Assembly (NCBI RefSeq): GCF_019976755.1 | Contig: NZ_AP023441.1 | Coordinates: 5,701,501 to 5,765,500, forward strand | DNA length: 64,000 nt | Direction: 5' to 3' | Source of the DNA: Nostoc sp. MS1 | GTDB taxonomy: Bacteria > Cyanobacteriota > Cyanobacteriia > Cyanobacteriales > Nostocaceae | Part shown: positions 26,464-36,120 of the stretch, one piece after another | Layout: each line of letters starts with the position of its first letter | Numbering within the stretch: position 1 is the stretch's first letter | The notes under the pieces: model-generated | The model's input: the letters and a program-made list of their open reading frames with translations, nothing else | Told to the model about the DNA's origin: nothing | Databases searched by the model: none | Position numbers and translations under genes: made by a program

Positions 26464-27081
26464 AAACTAGCCTTCCCTGTTTGTCCGTCAACTGAGGTTG
26501 ATAGTAACACGGGTAAAAACACTAGTCAAACATACCCGACTAAAATTATCGGGTTTAAATTTTCCTACAGAATAGGCTTTGCATTTTTTGGCTTACATTA
26601 ACCTAGTAAAATTAACTATAATAATTATATTTTTACTACAACAAATAAAAAAATACCAGTAATTTACTTAAATAAAAATACTGAAAAATACTGTTTCATT
26701 AAGTTGCAATACTAGTATTTTGACCCTTTTGTTATTGATTTATTTGCATTAACTTTGCTATGTATGAGCGATAGCTCCATAACAAATAACTAATCAAACC
26801 CTTGAAAATACATATGTTTGACCTGTAACTGGTTTTATCAATCCCTGTAAATCAAATCGGTGTTCCCAAAAATACAATGTCCTTTGGCGTTAGTTGTTTT
26901 TGTCAAAAAGGTAACTTTGTAACACCGCAAATTTTAAGTCCTTTTTACTAAGGAATCTAACGATGAAAATCCTGGCTACAGGATTTTCATCGTTAGATGC
27001 AACAAGAGAGTGGAAAAACTTAGGTTTGCATTTACTCTGCTCGCAACTTATCAGGCTGTATCTATAAAGCAACTACACCAA
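26464..27081. other. Long AT-rich intergenic region before the surface-protein cluster
   Basis: About 620 bp between leftward thrC and rightward DUF11-like gene. It contains a small hairpin ACCCGA/TCGGGT (26534-26554) in the thrC leader, a poly-A/T-rich middle with no ORF, and the very strong palindrome at 26955-26998. Promoters for both directions must lie here but cannot be assigned by eye. Confidence 0.5.
26955..26998 (+). promoter_or_regulatory. Perfect 20-bp stem-loop in the leader of the surface-protein gene
   Basis: Bases 26955-26974 are exactly complementary to 26979-26998 with a GCTA tetraloop (core ACGATGAAAATCCTG). No T run follows, so it is not a standard terminator. It ends 12 bp before a GTG and 84 bp before the preferred ATG of the first cluster gene. 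It could act as an RNA-stability or translation-control element, a protein-binding palindrome, or the remains of a palindromic repeat. Confidence 0.7.
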
Positions 27082-29643
27082 ATGAAATCTAGTCATCAAA
27101 TTACCAAGGCTAAAAAGCCTAAACTTTACCGTACCTTACTAACAGCAGCATTTTTATCTAACGGTATTTTCCTATCTACTATCCCAGCCTTAGCCCAAAC
27201 TGCACCCACAGCAGCAGGGACAACTATCGACAACCAAGCCACTGCTACTTACGAAGATCCTAATAATCCAAACATACCAATCAATGCTACTTCTAACAAA
27301 GTAACCGTCACCGTAGCAGAAGTAGCAGGTATCTCCGTTGTCGCTGGTACACCTGTAGATGAGAACGGTGGTACTTATCAAGCCAAGGATCTTGTATATT
27401 TCCCCTTTACCATCACTAACATAGGTAATGACCCGACAAGATTCCAAATTCCTGCCCAAGCTGGTATTACAGGGCCAGTCGAAACAAGTAAAGTTCAATA
27501 CTACAACGGAACAGATTGGTCAGATGTTCCCAGTACTGGCTTCACCACAGATTCTATAGCTGTTAATGGGAAGGTGGAAGTAAGAGTAGTCGTCACGATA
27601 AATTCAGGTGTCACACCAGGGCAAACAATTAAAGTTACTTTGGGAGAAACTACACCACCTGAAACCAAAGTTAACTCTCCCCGTGCTGGCTCGGTTAATG
27701 ATGCGAGAGACGTTTACACCGTAGACAACCCAGATGGTACACCTGGAGAAGTTCCTGGTGTACCCGCTAACGGCGTAGTAGAAGGTAGTGTAGCAGCTTC
27801 TATAACTATTGCTCCGAAGTTTTATTCTTTAGCTACCATCCTCAAAACTCGTGGTAGTTATAACAATGTCAATCCGCTCAACGACATTGTAGGTGATACC
27901 ATCAATTACAACTTGAGTTTACAAGTTAGGTCTACTGATAACACAGGGCAAAACATTACTCCCACAGCTTTAGCAGGTACTGATGTCCCTGGTCTTTCTG
28001 GTAAAAATATCTTAGTTTCTGATGCTATTCCTTTTGGCACAGAACTAGCCACAACTCCAACTGCTCCTACTGGTTGGACTGTAGTTTATTCTACTACTCC
28101 AGTCATCACATCTGCTAATGCTGCTACTTGGACAACCACAGCACCAACTTTGTCTCAAGTCACTCGCATCGGTTTTATGAAAGCTACTGTAGATGGTGAT
28201 ACATCTACTTACCTTCCTGCTGCTGATGCACAGCAAATTCAATTCTCTATTCAATTAAAAGTTAGAACAGGACAGACTGCACCTCTAACTATAGCCAACA
28301 TCGCGCAAGTATTTGGTAAAACACCAGAAACAAATGCCCCTGTACTGGATGAGTCGGGTGATCCAAATCCCAGCAACTTTGATGGGCCTCCAAATAACAT
28401 GACACCCCCACCAACCACAGACACTAATGGGGATGGTGTGCCAGATAAGTTACCAGATATTGTGCCTGATGGTTTTATTACTGACCCGAAAACTGACCCA
28501 ACTGATCTAAACAACACTGGAACAGATACTAATGGTAATAATGGTGGGGATACTAACAACCCTGGTGCAAACCCTGGTGGTGAAGCTAACGTCTTTGTTC
28601 TGAATATCGCCGCAGTATTGAATGGCCCAAATGGACAACCAGATGCAGTGGGTCTGACAAACAATAATGACGACTTTACGAACAAATCTTCCAATGTTCC
28701 CGCTAATACTGCTCCAGGTACAACATTTGATCCAAATGTAGTTAATTTCATTAACACCATTAGAAATGGTGGTACTCAAACAGACAATATCTCTTTATTA
28801 CCTACACCACCAACTAATGCAGGTAATTTGCCTAACGGCACAGTTGTAACTATATCTGCTAACAATGGTGCGACCACTGCCACTTATACATACAATAACG
28901 GACTCTTTACATTTACAAATGGTACTGGTGTCGTCGGAGGCAACCCAGTTAGTGCTACTAACCCAGTGCGAATTGATAATGTAGCAGCAAATAGCACAGC
29001 AAACTATACTGTGACTGTTGACCTACCTGCTGGTACTCCACTTTCAACAGATACTAATATCCAACGCGGTTTCCCTGTACCAATTACCGCATTTATTGAC
29101 ACCAATGGTAATGGCTTGGCTGATGATGCAGCGACAAATATTACTATTGATCGCGTCTACACTGGCTACTTACAATTGTTAAAACAGTCACGGATCTTAC
29201 AAGGAACTGGCCCAGCAGTTCAAGGTGCAGATGGTACTTTGAGTACGACACCCAAGCAACCTGCACCTGGAAATATTATTGAGTACGTGATTCAGTACAA
29301 GAACATTTCTGAGGCAGCACCTCCAGCCCCAGGTACGGGCAACGTGACTTTGAGTGCTGGTAATGTGGTGATTACTGAAGATGGCACAACATTACCGAAC
29401 AACTGGGCGAAAGATAACGCACCTACAAATGGCGTAATTGAGACCAGTCATGTTCTTGGCTCGGCTCAAAGTGCAGGAGGAACAATCACGTTCTTTAGTG
29501 GCGATTCTGCTAATAATCTTCTTGGTGGTGAACAAAGTGGTACTACTGCGGCTAGTGATGTCACTAAGTATATAAATACTGTCACTAACCCAGTTACCCC
29601 TGGTCAAACAGGAACATTTATCTTCCAACGCAAGGTTAACTAA
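27082..29643 (+). CDS. Secreted DUF11-like surface protein, first gene of the envelope cluster
   Basis: About 853 aa from the ATG at 27082; a GTG at 27010 would add 24 residues. The inner start gives a clean signal peptide (basic KAKKPKLYR, hydrophobic TLLTAAFLSNGIFLST, cleavage after ALAQ). The mature part is Thr/Asn/Gly-rich with few Lys/Arg, typical of beta-sandwich surface proteins. DUF11-like modules are visible (LVYFPFTITNIGNDPTRFQI; IINYNLSLQV-type; NIIEYVIQYKNISEA). An acidic DTNGDGVPDKLPD segment resembles a calcium-binding thrombospondin type-3 loop and precedes an Asn/Gly/Asp-rich linker. It has no LPXTG or C-terminal helix, so attachment must be by another means. The next gene follows after one base. 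Confidence 0.85.
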   Translation: MKSSHQITKAKKPKLYRTLLTAAFLSNGIFLSTIPALAQTAPTAAGTTIDNQATATYEDPNNPNIPINATSNKVTVTVAEVAGISVVAGTPVDENGGTYQAKDLVYFPFTITNIGNDPTRFQIPAQAGITGPVETSKVQYYNGTDWSDVPSTGFTTDSIAVNGKVEVRVVVTINSGVTPGQTIKVTLGETTPPETKVNSPRAGSVNDARDVYTVDNPDGTPGEVPGVPANGVVEGSVAASITIAPKFYSLATILKTRGSYNNVNPLNDIVGDTINYNLSLQVRSTDNTGQNITPTALAGTDVPGLSGKNILVSDAIPFGTELATTPTAPTGWTVVYSTTPVITSANAATWTTTAPTLSQVTRIGFMKATVDGDTSTYLPAADAQQIQFSIQLKVRTGQTAPLTIANIAQVFGKTPETNAPVLDESGDPNPSNFDGPPNNMTPPPTTDTNGDGVPDKLPDIVPDGFITDPKTDPTDLNNTGTDTNGNNGGDTNNPGANPGGEANVFVLNIAAVLNGPNGQPDAVGLTNNNDDFTNKSSNVPANTAPGTTFDPNVVNFINTIRNGGTQTDNISLLPTPPTNAGNLPNGTVVTISANNGATTATYTYNNGLFTFTNGTGVVGGNPVSATNPVRIDNVAANSTANYTVTVDLPAGTPLSTDTNIQRGFPVPITAFIDTNGNGLADDAATNITIDRVYTGYLQLLKQSRILQGTGPAVQGADGTLSTTPKQPAPGNIIEYVIQYKNISEAAPPAPGTGNVTLSAGNVVITEDGTTLPNNWAKDNAPTNGVIETSHVLGSAQSAGGTITFFSGDSANNLLGGEQSGTTAASDVTKYINTVTNPVTPGQTGTFIFQRKVN

Positions 29644-29644
29644 T

Positions 29645-30217
29645 ATGAAGATGAAAGATTTGTTGATTGCTGGGTTAGGTTCCAGTCTACTGCTGACAAC
29701 AGTTTCGTTTACTACTTGTTTACCAGGGGTAGTTAGTTGGTGGTCATCTAATAGTGCAGTTGCTCAAAGTCCCCAAAAGCAGACCGCTTTACAGTTGCGT
29801 TTGGAAGGTGAAAAGCAAGTTTTAACGAAGGATCAGCAAGGTAAACAACAGGTAACTTGGCAAGCTTTGAAAGGGCAAGCACAGGTTAAATCAGGGGATA
29901 TATTACGCTATACCTTAACTGGGGAAAATACAAGCGATCGCCCCATCAAAAACCTCACTCTCTATCAACCCATCCCCAAAGGCATGGTATATGTGCTGAA
30001 GTCTGCCAACCTCAGTAATCAAAATGCCAAAATTACCTACAGCATTGATGGCGGACGCACTTTTGTGGAAAATCCCACAATTAAAGTCACCCTTCCTGGT
30101 GGGAAAGTTGAAACTCAACCAGCCCCCGCAACTGCTTACACTCATATCCGGTTACAACTCCCCTTGGTAACGGCGAAAACTACAGTCAAAGCAACTTATG
30201 AAACTCAGGTACGCTAA
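29645..30217 (+). CDS. Small secreted single-DUF11 protein
   Basis: A 190-aa protein with an N-terminal signal segment (MKMKDLLIAGLGSSLLLTTVSFTTCLPG..., likely cut after AVAQ). One DUF11-type beta-sandwich follows: VKSGDILRYTLTGENTSDRPIKNLTLYQPIPKGMVYVLKSAN, then a strand pair ending KTTVKATYETQVR. It starts one base after the stop of the preceding gene (TAA-T-ATG), so translational coupling is likely. It may be an accessory subunit of the larger DUF11-like protein (inference from position). A hairpin lies 36 bp past its stop. Confidence 0.85.
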   Translation: MKMKDLLIAGLGSSLLLTTVSFTTCLPGVVSWWSSNSAVAQSPQKQTALQLRLEGEKQVLTKDQQGKQQVTWQALKGQAQVKSGDILRYTLTGENTSDRPIKNLTLYQPIPKGMVYVLKSANLSNQNAKITYSIDGGRTFVENPTIKVTLPGGKVETQPAPATAYTHIRLQLPLVTAKTTVKATYETQVR

Positions 30218-30253
30218 CTGAATATTTTTGTCACCTTTTTGGGAAATATGTAT

Positions 30254-30307
30254 TTATTAGTCAGCCGTTTTGAATTATCGATTTTGATAACATCGGTTGG
30301 CTAATAA
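30254..30307 (+). terminator. Long hairpin after the small DUF11 gene
   Basis: TTATTAGTCAGCCG (30254-30267) can pair with CGGTTGGCTAATAA (30294-30307) over 14 bp if two G-U pairs are allowed. An inner TTATC/GATAA stem lies inside the loop. T-rich DNA follows at 30335-30341. It probably separates the first two cluster genes from the next three, partially or fully. Confidence 0.55.
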
Positions 30308-30588
30308 ATGCCTAATTTGTTATCGATAAACTTGATTTTTTACATCATTTAAAAAAACTCAGGGTAAACCTCACCCTTCAACCCCCTTCACTACCGGAGG
30401 AGGGGGAGAGAAATCAAATCCTTTCTTACAAGGAGAGATTTTTTTCAATACTGTAAAAATTCAAATTTATAGATAAGTAAGTCGGTGGGAAAAAACAAAA
30501 CTAAGTTAAGAAAGGTAAACAAAGCTATAACCCTCTTCCCTTCTCCGCAGTTGCTCCACTTGGGCAAAGCCCAAGACCGCACTGCTCT

Positions 30589-30615
30589 CTGCCTCCTGCC
30601 TCCTGCCTCCTGCCT
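30589..30615. repeat. CTCCTGC-type STRR
   Basis: Three tandem copies of GCCTCCT. The same unit occurs upstream of clpP at 42886-42905. Confidence 0.7.
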
Positions 30616-30787
30616 TGCCATAGCGATAATTTTTAACACTGAGCTACTTAGTGTATCTAGATTTTTTAAGACGTAATAAATCATCCCTACAGATAGGGTT
30701 TTGATTTTTACTTGGCTGATGGAAATTTTGTAATTTAAAAATGTTTTTTTTAACAAAAATCAGGGCGTTTCTTAGGAGAAAAATTCA

Positions 30788-32323
30788 GTGATCCGTCCTC
30801 TTAGGAACAAGCAAATTAATTTCAGGAGTAACTGGTTTAAAAGGCTAACCACACCAGTTATTGTAGGTGGTTTTTTGCATACTACCATCACTATACCAGC
30901 AATCGCACAAAATGCTGGGATTATCGGTATTACAAACCAAGCTACTTATACATATTCTTATGAAGATGATGGCAAAAAAATTACATATGAAAGAACTACC
31001 GAGCAAATAAATGTCAATCCTAGCCCATTGGTTGACCCATTAGGAAGGATTTTAGGCTGTGGAGGTACAGTTTTACCAGACTATACAGGTTTTTCTGTAG
31101 CTGTATATGAACCTAATGCAAACGACCCCACGGGAACAGAATTAGGAAAATTAGTTTCGCTAACGCGCACAGAAGTACCTGATATTCCTAATAACAATAT
31201 TCCTGGTGGTTTAGCGCCAAATACACAAAATAGTAACCCATATTTTATTACTAACAACCCACCGGGTGTATATAATTTTCTTCTTGATCCGAATCGAGGT
31301 CAAACCAATCCAGGGAAAAATTACATTTTTGTAGTCAATCCCCCCTCTGATTCCGTATATCAGCAACGGCGGATTAAGATTCAAATTCTTGATAATAGCA
31401 ACATTAATAACAACAATGTTGTCAGATATGTTGCCACTTCCCTTGATGGTCAACCAATTAGAACTACAGGGGAAACAACTATAGAGGATAGGGTAGTTTT
31501 GGTTCCTAATGCTGAATTAGTGGGACTTGATTTACTAGCATTTGAATTTACTACAAATATGTGTCAGCCGAGTCAGGTGCAACTGACCAAAACAGGCGAT
31601 CGCGCTGCGGCTGAACCTGGAGATACCGTTATATATCGTCTTTCAGCTAAAAATTTATCGGACGTAGCTTTAAATAATTTAGTAGTTACTGATAATTTAC
31701 CCTTCGGTTTTAATTTTATTCCTAAATCTGTGCGGGGTGAATTGAATGGGCAGCCAATTACTTTTACTCCTGTTAGTAATGGGAACACCATTACTCTGCG
31801 TACTAATATCAGTCTTCCCGTAGGTCAAGTAATTAACATAGCTTATGCGGCTCAATTGACTCCTGATGCTGTACGTGGTACAGGTCGCAATAGTGCGATC
31901 GTCAATGCTCAACGCGCTGACAATGGATTTAGGACTAAAGACGGCCCAGCAACGCATTTACTGAAGATTCGCCCAGGTATAGTTGCAGATTGTGGCACAA
32001 TTATCGGTCGGGTATTTGAAGATAAAAACTTTGATGGTGAACAGCAACTAGGGGAAAGGGGGATTCCCAACGCTGTGATTTTCCTCGAAGATGGGAACCG
32101 CATCACCACAGATCCCAAGGGTTTATTTTCCTTAGCCAACGTCTTACCTGGAAGCCACACCGGAGTATTAGACCTTAGTAGCGTCACTGGATACAAACTA
32201 GCTCCTAACAAGAAATTTAAGGAACGCAATAGTCAATCTCGCCTAGTGCGCTTAGAACCTGGCGGCTTAGTCAGGATGAACTTTGCCGTGACTCCCATCA
32301 CAGAGGAGGTAGTGAAGCCATGA
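30788..32323 (+). CDS. Secreted protein with DUF11 and SdrD-B/Cna-B-like domains
   Basis: A 511-aa protein with a GTG start at 30788, fixed by TTAGGAGAAAAATTCA. A signal peptide (LTTPVIVGGFLHTTITIPAIAQ) leads to a variable N-terminal domain (about 40-250). A DUF11 domain follows (about 265-385; VQLTKTGDRAAAEPGDTVIYRLSAKNLSDVALNNLVVTDNLP), then a C-terminal SdrD-B/carboxypeptidase-regulatory-like domain (about 400-500; GRVFEDKNFDGEQQLGERGIPNAVIFLEDG). In Gram-negatives this pairing often accompanies large beta-barrels. Its TGA overlaps the ATG of the barrel gene (ATGA), with AGAGGAGG upstream, so the two are almost certainly co-translated. Confidence 0.88.
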   Translation: MIRPLRNKQINFRSNWFKRLTTPVIVGGFLHTTITIPAIAQNAGIIGITNQATYTYSYEDDGKKITYERTTEQINVNPSPLVDPLGRILGCGGTVLPDYTGFSVAVYEPNANDPTGTELGKLVSLTRTEVPDIPNNNIPGGLAPNTQNSNPYFITNNPPGVYNFLLDPNRGQTNPGKNYIFVVNPPSDSVYQQRRIKIQILDNSNINNNNVVRYVATSLDGQPIRTTGETTIEDRVVLVPNAELVGLDLLAFEFTTNMCQPSQVQLTKTGDRAAAEPGDTVIYRLSAKNLSDVALNNLVVTDNLPFGFNFIPKSVRGELNGQPITFTPVSNGNTITLRTNISLPVGQVINIAYAAQLTPDAVRGTGRNSAIVNAQRADNGFRTKDGPATHLLKIRPGIVADCGTIIGRVFEDKNFDGEQQLGERGIPNAVIFLEDGNRITTDPKGLFSLANVLPGSHTGVLDLSSVTGYKLAPNKKFKERNSQSRLVRLEPGGLVRMNFAVTPITEEVVKP

Positions 32324-35300
32324 AACCTGTAAGTATTTTGAATTTGCAGTTGATGGGAGCAATGGCTGGGGCTTTGAGCTTCGTTTTATATCCGGTAATA
32401 GTTCATGCTGAGGTTCAGGAAAACCCCTCCTCTACAGATGTAAAGAAGTTAGATGCAACATCTCTACATATTTCCCCTTCCCTACTAGGGAAGGGGGTTA
32501 GGGGGTTAGGTCAAACATCTCAGTTAACCCAGCAAGAAATACCAGCCCCCTCTCCAACCCTCTCACGCCAGTTGCTACAACGGGAGGAACCCCCGCCGCA
32601 ACGCACTGGCTCCCCTACAGATGTAGAGACGTTGCATACAACGTCTCTACACCCAGTAGAAAATGGAGTTCAAAGCAACGAAGTAAAAAATTTACAACTA
32701 TCCACAACTGCTATCCAACCATTCCAACCAGCAACGGATACGCCCTTACCAAGAGGCTTACGCAAATTAGTTGCTCAAACAGAAGGAGGAAAAGAACAAA
32801 CTTCTACTAATGCCACGGGAGTAAAAATCTTAACTCCCACTCTTGACAGTCGTTTAGATGTGCCAGCGACTAGAGTATCGGTACAATTTCCGGCTGGTAG
32901 TCAAGTAGAATTACGAGTAAATGGGGTATTGGTAGATGCTGCTTTAATTGGACGTACTGAAAATGATGCTGATACTAATTTAGTAACGCAGACATGGTAT
33001 GGTGTATCTCTCAAAGAAGGTGAGAATATCCTATCTGCCCAAATCGTGGGGGGAACGGAAGCGCCTGTAACCGTGAGAATCCTAGTGCGGGGGAAGGCTA
33101 AGAAATTAACCATAGAAACCGTTGAATCTCGTGTTCCGGCTGATGGGCGTTCCACGGCGACAATTCGCGGTCAACTGTTGGATGAAAATGGCAATCCTTC
33201 TTATCAAGATGGTGTTGTCACAATTATGCCCACGGCGGGAGAATTGCTAGGACAGGACTTTAAACCGGAAGAACCAGGGTTTCAAGTAGAGGCGAAAAAA
33301 GGTGAATTTACGGCAAAATTGCGATCGCCTCTGCAAGCACAAAATGTCACTATCCGCGCGTTCACTAATAATTTAGAAGCCTTTACTCAAATACAATTTG
33401 AAACAGCCCTTCGTCCTAGTTTGGTGACTGGGGTAATCGATTTACGTTTAGGGGCTAGAGGTACAAACTATTACGATAAGTTAAGTAATTTCCTCCCACC
33501 GAACCGGGACAATAGTACCCAGGTAGATTTTAAATCAGCTATCTTTGCCACGGGTGCGATCGGTGAGTGGTTGTTTACAGGTGCATATAATAGTTCTCGT
33601 CCTCTGAACGAAGATTGTAACTGTGATAACCGTCTTTTTAGGTCGTATCAATTTAGCGAACGAAACTATCCGGTTTACGGCGATAGTTCCACAGTAGATG
33701 TTGTTACACCTTCAATAGACAGCGTATATCTGCGTTTTGAGCGTTCCACTGGTATTGCTGGTGCTGCGCCTGATTTTGCTATGTGGGGCGACTACAATAC
33801 CGAAGAATTTGCCCGGACTTCTCAACAATTTACCGCCGTTACTCGTCAACTCCACGGCTTTAAAGCTAACTACAACTTCGGGAATCTGCAATTTACAGGG
33901 TTTTACGGTAATAATGTAGAAGCCTTTCAACGTGATACCATCGCGCCTGATGGTACGAGTGGGTATTATTTCCTCTCCCGGCGGTTGGTAGTTGCAGGTA
34001 GTGAAAACATCTTCATTGAGTTGGAAGAATTGAATCGCCCTGGTACAGTTCTCGAACGGAAATCACTCAGTCGCGGAGCAGACTACGAAATCGATTACGA
34101 TCGCGGTACCATCTTATTCCGTGAGCCAATTTTGCGTACCGATGTAGATGGAAACGGACAAGTCCTAGTTCGTCGTATCGTTGCTACTTATCAATATGAC
34201 AGCAAGAACTCAGAGAGCAACATCTATGCAGGTCGTTTGCAATACAACTTCTCCCGCACAGCCAACCAAGAGAGTTGGCTAGGTGCAACTTACCTCAGAG
34301 AAAATCAGGGCGTGCGGGATTTTGAACTATATGGCGCAGATGCGAGGTTTTCTTTTGGTTCCCAAGGCGAATTAATTGCCGAATATGCCCATTCGACGAA
34401 TAATTCTGACGTGATGGGGCTGGTAAGTGGTCAAGCATACCGATTTGAAGCCCAAGGAACGATTTTCGCAGGTTTGCAAGGTCGTGCTTATTATCGCTAT
34501 GCAGATACAGGCTTTGCCAATAACGCCACCATCAGTTTTACACCCGGTCAGACTCGTTATGGGGCGCAATTAATCGGGAAGGTATCGCAAACTACCAATC
34601 TGCGCTTGCAATACGACCATGAAGACAACTTTGGCATTGCACCCCAACCTCTAGATACATTTGAAGAGTTATTTTCTCCCCGTTCTGAAGCCATCCCTGG
34701 TAGTAAAGTTGATAATTCCCTGACAACGATTTCGGCGGGGATTCAACAACGGTTAGCTAAAGCCACTATAGATGTAGATTGGATTCAGCGCGATCGCCAA
34801 GACCGGATTCCCAATAATGCTTTAAATAGCACATCTAGTCAATTACGTAGTCGTTTCACATATCCCCTCACCAACAACCTGAGTTTCCAAGCCCAAAACG
34901 AACTCACCTTATCTTCCCAAAAAGACACTGTGTATCCAGACCGCACTGTCTTGGGGCTAAATTGGGCGGTTGTTCCTGGTGTAAATATCAGTCTGGCTCA
35001 ACAGTATTACAGTGGTGGTCAGAATGCGGGTAACTCTATCACCAGCTTGAATATTAACGGTGAACACAAACTTGGTTCTGATACCACCCTCACAGCTCGT
35101 TATTCCATTCTTAATGGTGCTAATGAATTGACGACTCAAGGAGCTATAGGTTTAAACAATCGTTGGATGATAGTTCCTGGTTTGCGGCTGAATCTAGCTT
35201 ATGAACACATTTTCGGCAGCTTCTTCAACCGCACAGCCGCAGGTCAACAATTTGCCCAACCCTTTGCTGCTGGTCAGAGTGCGTCGGCAATTGGATTTAA

Positions 35301-36120
35301 TGGCGGCGATAGTTACAGTGTCGGTCTGGAATACTCTGATAACCCAGAATTTCAAGCCAGCGCTCGTTATGAACATCGCACCTCTGCTGGTGCTTCCAAC
35401 ACTGCCATTTCCGCCGCAGCTGTGGGAAAAATTTCCCCAGCACTTACAGCTTTGGTACGCTTTCAACAAGCCAATTCTGCCAATCAAAAGCTAATTGGGT
35501 TGGGTGATACGGTCAATTTGAAGGTGGGTTTGGCTTACCGTGACCCCAACAACGATAAATTTAACGCCTTGTTGCGCTATGAATACCGGGAAAATCCCGC
35601 CACTATTCCCGACACTATTTTATTAGGTAGTGGTACGGGTTCCCAAGACCATACTTTTGCTTTAGAAGCTATTTATGCGCCTAATTGGCAATGGGAATTT
35701 TACGGTAAGTATGCCTTGCGTAATAGCACTTCTTATTTAGCAAGCGATTTAGCAGGTACGAGTAAGGTGAATTTAGGACAATTACGTGCTACTTATCGCC
35801 TGGGTTATAGTTGGGACTTGGTTGGTGAGGCACGAGTAATTAGTCAGTCTAGTTATACAGAAACGGGTTTTGTCGTGGAGGCTGGTTACTATTTGAGTCC
35901 TAACCTGCGTTTAGCTGCTGGTTATGCGTTTGGCAGAGTCGATGACAGAGATTTTTCTGGGACGCGATCGGCTGGTGGCCTGTATTTGGGTTTAAGTGTC
36001 AAGCTGGATGAATTATTTGAGGGCTTTGGACGACAAAAGCCTGTCCCCCGCCAGCAACAAGCATCAACAACCTCAGCCAATAAACTCCAAAATGTAACGG
36101 TGGGGAGAGATGCACCATGA
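32320..36120 (+). CDS. Large outer-membrane beta-barrel protein with invasin-like Ig domain
   Basis: 1266 aa. A signal sequence (MKPVSILNLQLMGAMAGALSFVLYPVIVHAE) is followed by a low-complexity linker (about 33-150) largely encoded by dispersed repeats. Next come an Ig-like region (about 165-260) and a Big_1/invasin-like domain (about 265-360; ADGRSTATIRGQLLDENGNPS). From about 370 to 1240 the sequence shows amphipathic strand pairs with aromatic girdles and repeated Y/F-x-A-x-Y motifs, as in a large outer-membrane barrel. It includes GDYNTEEFARTSQQF and DYEIDYDRGTILFREPI. There is no TonB box or plug, so a structural or export pore is more likely than a siderophore receptor. The start overlaps the upstream stop by 4 bp. 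Confidence 0.85.
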   Translation: MKPVSILNLQLMGAMAGALSFVLYPVIVHAEVQENPSSTDVKKLDATSLHISPSLLGKGVRGLGQTSQLTQQEIPAPSPTLSRQLLQREEPPPQRTGSPTDVETLHTTSLHPVENGVQSNEVKNLQLSTTAIQPFQPATDTPLPRGLRKLVAQTEGGKEQTSTNATGVKILTPTLDSRLDVPATRVSVQFPAGSQVELRVNGVLVDAALIGRTENDADTNLVTQTWYGVSLKEGENILSAQIVGGTEAPVTVRILVRGKAKKLTIETVESRVPADGRSTATIRGQLLDENGNPSYQDGVVTIMPTAGELLGQDFKPEEPGFQVEAKKGEFTAKLRSPLQAQNVTIRAFTNNLEAFTQIQFETALRPSLVTGVIDLRLGARGTNYYDKLSNFLPPNRDNSTQVDFKSAIFATGAIGEWLFTGAYNSSRPLNEDCNCDNRLFRSYQFSERNYPVYGDSSTVDVVTPSIDSVYLRFERSTGIAGAAPDFAMWGDYNTEEFARTSQQFTAVTRQLHGFKANYNFGNLQFTGFYGNNVEAFQRDTIAPDGTSGYYFLSRRLVVAGSENIFIELEELNRPGTVLERKSLSRGADYEIDYDRGTILFREPILRTDVDGNGQVLVRRIVATYQYDSKNSESNIYAGRLQYNFSRTANQESWLGATYLRENQGVRDFELYGADARFSFGSQGELIAEYAHSTNNSDVMGLVSGQAYRFEAQGTIFAGLQGRAYYRYADTGFANNATISFTPGQTRYGAQLIGKVSQTTNLRLQYDHEDNFGIAPQPLDTFEELFSPRSEAIPGSKVDNSLTTISAGIQQRLAKATIDVDWIQRDRQDRIPNNALNSTSSQLRSRFTYPLTNNLSFQAQNELTLSSQKDTVYPDRTVLGLNWAVVPGVNISLAQQYYSGGQNAGNSITSLNINGEHKLGSDTTLTARYSILNGANELTTQGAIGLNNRWMIVPGLRLNLAYEHIFGSFFNRTAAGQQFAQPFAAGQSASAIGFNGGDSYSVGLEYSDNPEFQASARYEHRTSAGASNTAISAAAVGKISPALTALVRFQQANSANQKLIGLGDTVNLKVGLAYRDPNNDKFNALLRYEYRENPATIPDTILLGSGTGSQDHTFALEAIYAPNWQWEFYGKYALRNSTSYLASDLAGTSKVNLGQLRATYRLGYSWDLVGEARVISQSSYTETGFVVEAGYYLSPNLRLAAGYAFGRVDDRDFSGTRSAGGLYLGLSVKLDELFEGFGRQKPVPRQQQASTTSANKLQNVTVGRDAP
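32432..32468. repeat. Intragenic dispersed repeat, copy 1 (degenerate)
   Basis: CTACAGATGTAAAGAAGTT...CAACATCTCTACA is a degenerate version of the palindromic element at 32615-32650, lying in frame inside the barrel gene. It encodes STDVKKLDATSLH, echoed by PTDVETLHTTSLH in the second copy. Confidence 0.6.
32473..32510. repeat. Intragenic palindromic repeat CCCCTTCCCTA/TAGGGAAGGGG
   Basis: An 11-bp inverted repeat around one central base, followed by GGTTAGGGGGTTAGG. This type is usual in cyanobacterial intergenic DNA but here is read in frame as SPSLLGKGVRGLG within the linker of the barrel protein. Confidence 0.65.
32615..32650. repeat. Intragenic dispersed repeat, copy 2 (perfect palindrome)
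   Basis: GTAGAGACGTTG (32623-32634) and CAACGTCTCTAC (32639-32650) form a perfect 12-bp stem with a CATA loop, preceded by CTACAGAT. It is in frame inside the barrel gene and encodes part of PTDVETLHTTSLHP. Confidence 0.7.

Larger units (their letters stand above)
30218..30787. other. Intergenic region inside the surface cluster
   Basis: About 570 bp. It opens with a folded region (30254-30307), then a TTATCGATAA palindrome near 30320, a repeat-like CACCCTTCAACCCCCTTC block (30371-30388) and a CTGCCTC heptamer array (30589-30615). The last 110 bp lead to AGGAG before the next start and may contain a second promoter. No ORF is credible. Confidence 0.55.

Noticed and set aside
28251..28779. 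Leftward ORFs of 169 and 90 codons within the DUF11-like gene
   Set aside because: They are antisense to a strongly protein-like, signal-peptide-bearing gene and have no motif of their own.
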